Positions 63,466-64,000 of a stretch of DNA of 64,000 nt are shown piece by piece. Source of the DNA: Robiginitomaculum antarcticum DSM 21748. Lineage in GTDB: Bacteria > Pseudomonadota > Alphaproteobacteria > Caulobacterales > Maricaulaceae. Where the stretch lies: the NCBI RefSeq assembly GCF_000365025.1, contig NZ_KB823011.1, positions 1,012,621 to 1,076,620 on the forward strand, given 5' to 3'. The notes beneath the pieces are model-generated. The model worked only from the letters and a program-made list of their open reading frames with translations, was not told the origin of the DNA and ran no database searches. Each line of letters begins with the position of its first letter. Position 1 is the first letter of the stretch. A program made the position numbers and the translations under genes.

Positions 63466-64000
63466 TTACGAGAAGTTTTGCCCATCCGCCATAGTTGTGG
63501 CAGCGCGGCAAGCGGATTGCAACATACCCATAGCGAGAATAGCGCCGGAGCCGTCACCAACACCAATCCCCAAATCAAGAAATGGCGGCTTACCGATACG
63601 CTCCAAAAGCGCTTTGTGTCCGGGTTCACGCGTGGCGTGGGCCGCATAGCAATTCGCAATGGCGTCGGGATTGATATGGTGCAAAATCGCTGCCGCTGTG
63701 CAGCAGACAAAGCCGTCGAGTAAAACCGGAATATGTTGATGTCGCGCCGCCAGCAGCGCGCCGACCATACCGGAAATATCGCGCCCACCCATACGGGCGA
63801 GAATCTCCAGTGGGTCAGTCAAATGATCAGAATGCAGTTTCGTTGCTGCCGAGACCGCCGCAATACGTTTGGGCGCAATGTCGGCGCTCCCGCCGGCCCA
63901 GTATTCAGTTTGTCCGCCATAGAGTCCGCGCGCGACGGCCGCCGCCGCTGTTGCTGCGCCATATCCGGCATTGCCCAGCACCAGAACATCTGCGCCTTCG
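63466..64000 (-). CDS. cobT: Nicotinate-nucleotide--dimethylbenzimidazole phosphoribosyltransferase, N-terminal part outside the window
   Basis: Activates the lower ligand of cobalamin. About 178 C-terminal residues are visible; the frame is open to the window edge. GNAGYGAATAAAAV, GGRDISGMVGALLAA and LLDGFVCCTAAAIL match CobT/CobU. Near the C-terminus the family motif LGEGSGA, whose Glu is the catalytic base in Salmonella CobT (Glu317), reads VGDGSGA here, with Asp in place of Glu; the preceding Arg is Gly. The codon is GAC. Cobalamin from this pathway would serve the MetH in this window. Confidence 0.88.
   Translation of the reverse strand, partial: EGADVLVLGNAGYGAATAAAAVARGLYGGQTEYWAGGSADIAPKRIAAVSAATKLHSDHLTDPLEILARMGGRDISGMVGALLAARHQHIPVLLDGFVCCTAAAILHHINPDAIANCYAAHATREPGHKALLERIGKPPFLDLGIGVGDGSGAILAMGMLQSACRAATTMADGQNFS

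Noticed and set aside
1-64000. CRISPR arrays, insertion sequences, prophage genes or tRNA genes
   Set aside because: No regularly spaced repeats, transposase, integrase or phage structural motifs, and no tRNA-like cloverleaf with a GTTCRANNC arm, were found in the gaps.

Overview
The window is chromosomal DNA from an alphaproteobacterium, most likely of the Caulobacterales/Maricaulales (Hyphomonadaceae-like) group. Evidence: a canonical division and cell wall (dcw) cluster, a MurE with the meso-diaminopimelate motif DNPR, methionine synthase split into two genes, a plant-type class II DAHP synthase, and a perfect CtrA-type box (TTAA-N7-TTAAC) next to a GANTC site ahead of the HU gene. I see no insertion sequence, prophage, CRISPR array or tRNA gene. 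Nearly all long genes lie on the minus strand, so the window reads from right to left.

Layout. 1-13849 (minus): ddl (cut by the window edge), murB, murC, murG, ftsW, murD, mraY, murF, murE, ftsI, ftsL, rsmH, mraZ, mostly joined by 1-4 base overlaps. Five 10-bp-spaced repeats ahead of mraZ look like its autoregulatory operator. 14043-18616 (minus): a polyhydroxyalkanoate (PHA) locus of the Pseudomonas medium-chain type: phasin, class II PHA synthase, PhaZ depolymerase, PhaF-like phasin with a histone-like tail, PhaD-like TetR regulator. 18722-24632: pirin, RNase P RNA, an HxlR regulator, an AmpD-like amidase and small accessory genes. 24673-30301 (minus): a methionine/one-carbon operon (ArsR-methyltransferase fusion, metF, metH in two pieces).

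30370-38600: a lipoprotein esterase, EttA, a probable 6S RNA, and a four-gene polyamine operon (PLP decarboxylase, deoxyhypusine-synthase-like enzyme, agmatinase-like enzyme, GNAT-nitrilase fusion). This operon follows a roughly 490-nt leader holding two possible small reading frames, one overlapping a terminator-like hairpin. 38601-49411: uvrB, an ECF sigma factor, a DUF3617 protein, a SixA-like phosphatase, a structured intergenic region, gltX, nadE, a serine hydrolase, a Gfo/Idh oxidoreductase and HU. 49521-55583: class II aroF, gor, rpiA, glmU, gph and a 66-residue protein. 55883-64000: an XRE/S24-like regulator, a sugar-type operon (Gfo/Idh oxidoreductase, isomerase, MFS transporter), a PQQ-type sugar dehydrogenase lipoprotein, a LysE exporter, a leucine dehydrogenase and a partial cobT whose usual catalytic Glu is Asp.

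The parts most worth a second look are the polyamine operon with its leader, the class II PHA locus, and the structured intergenic region near 43080-43227. All assignments come from reading motifs in the translated sequence; no database search was run.
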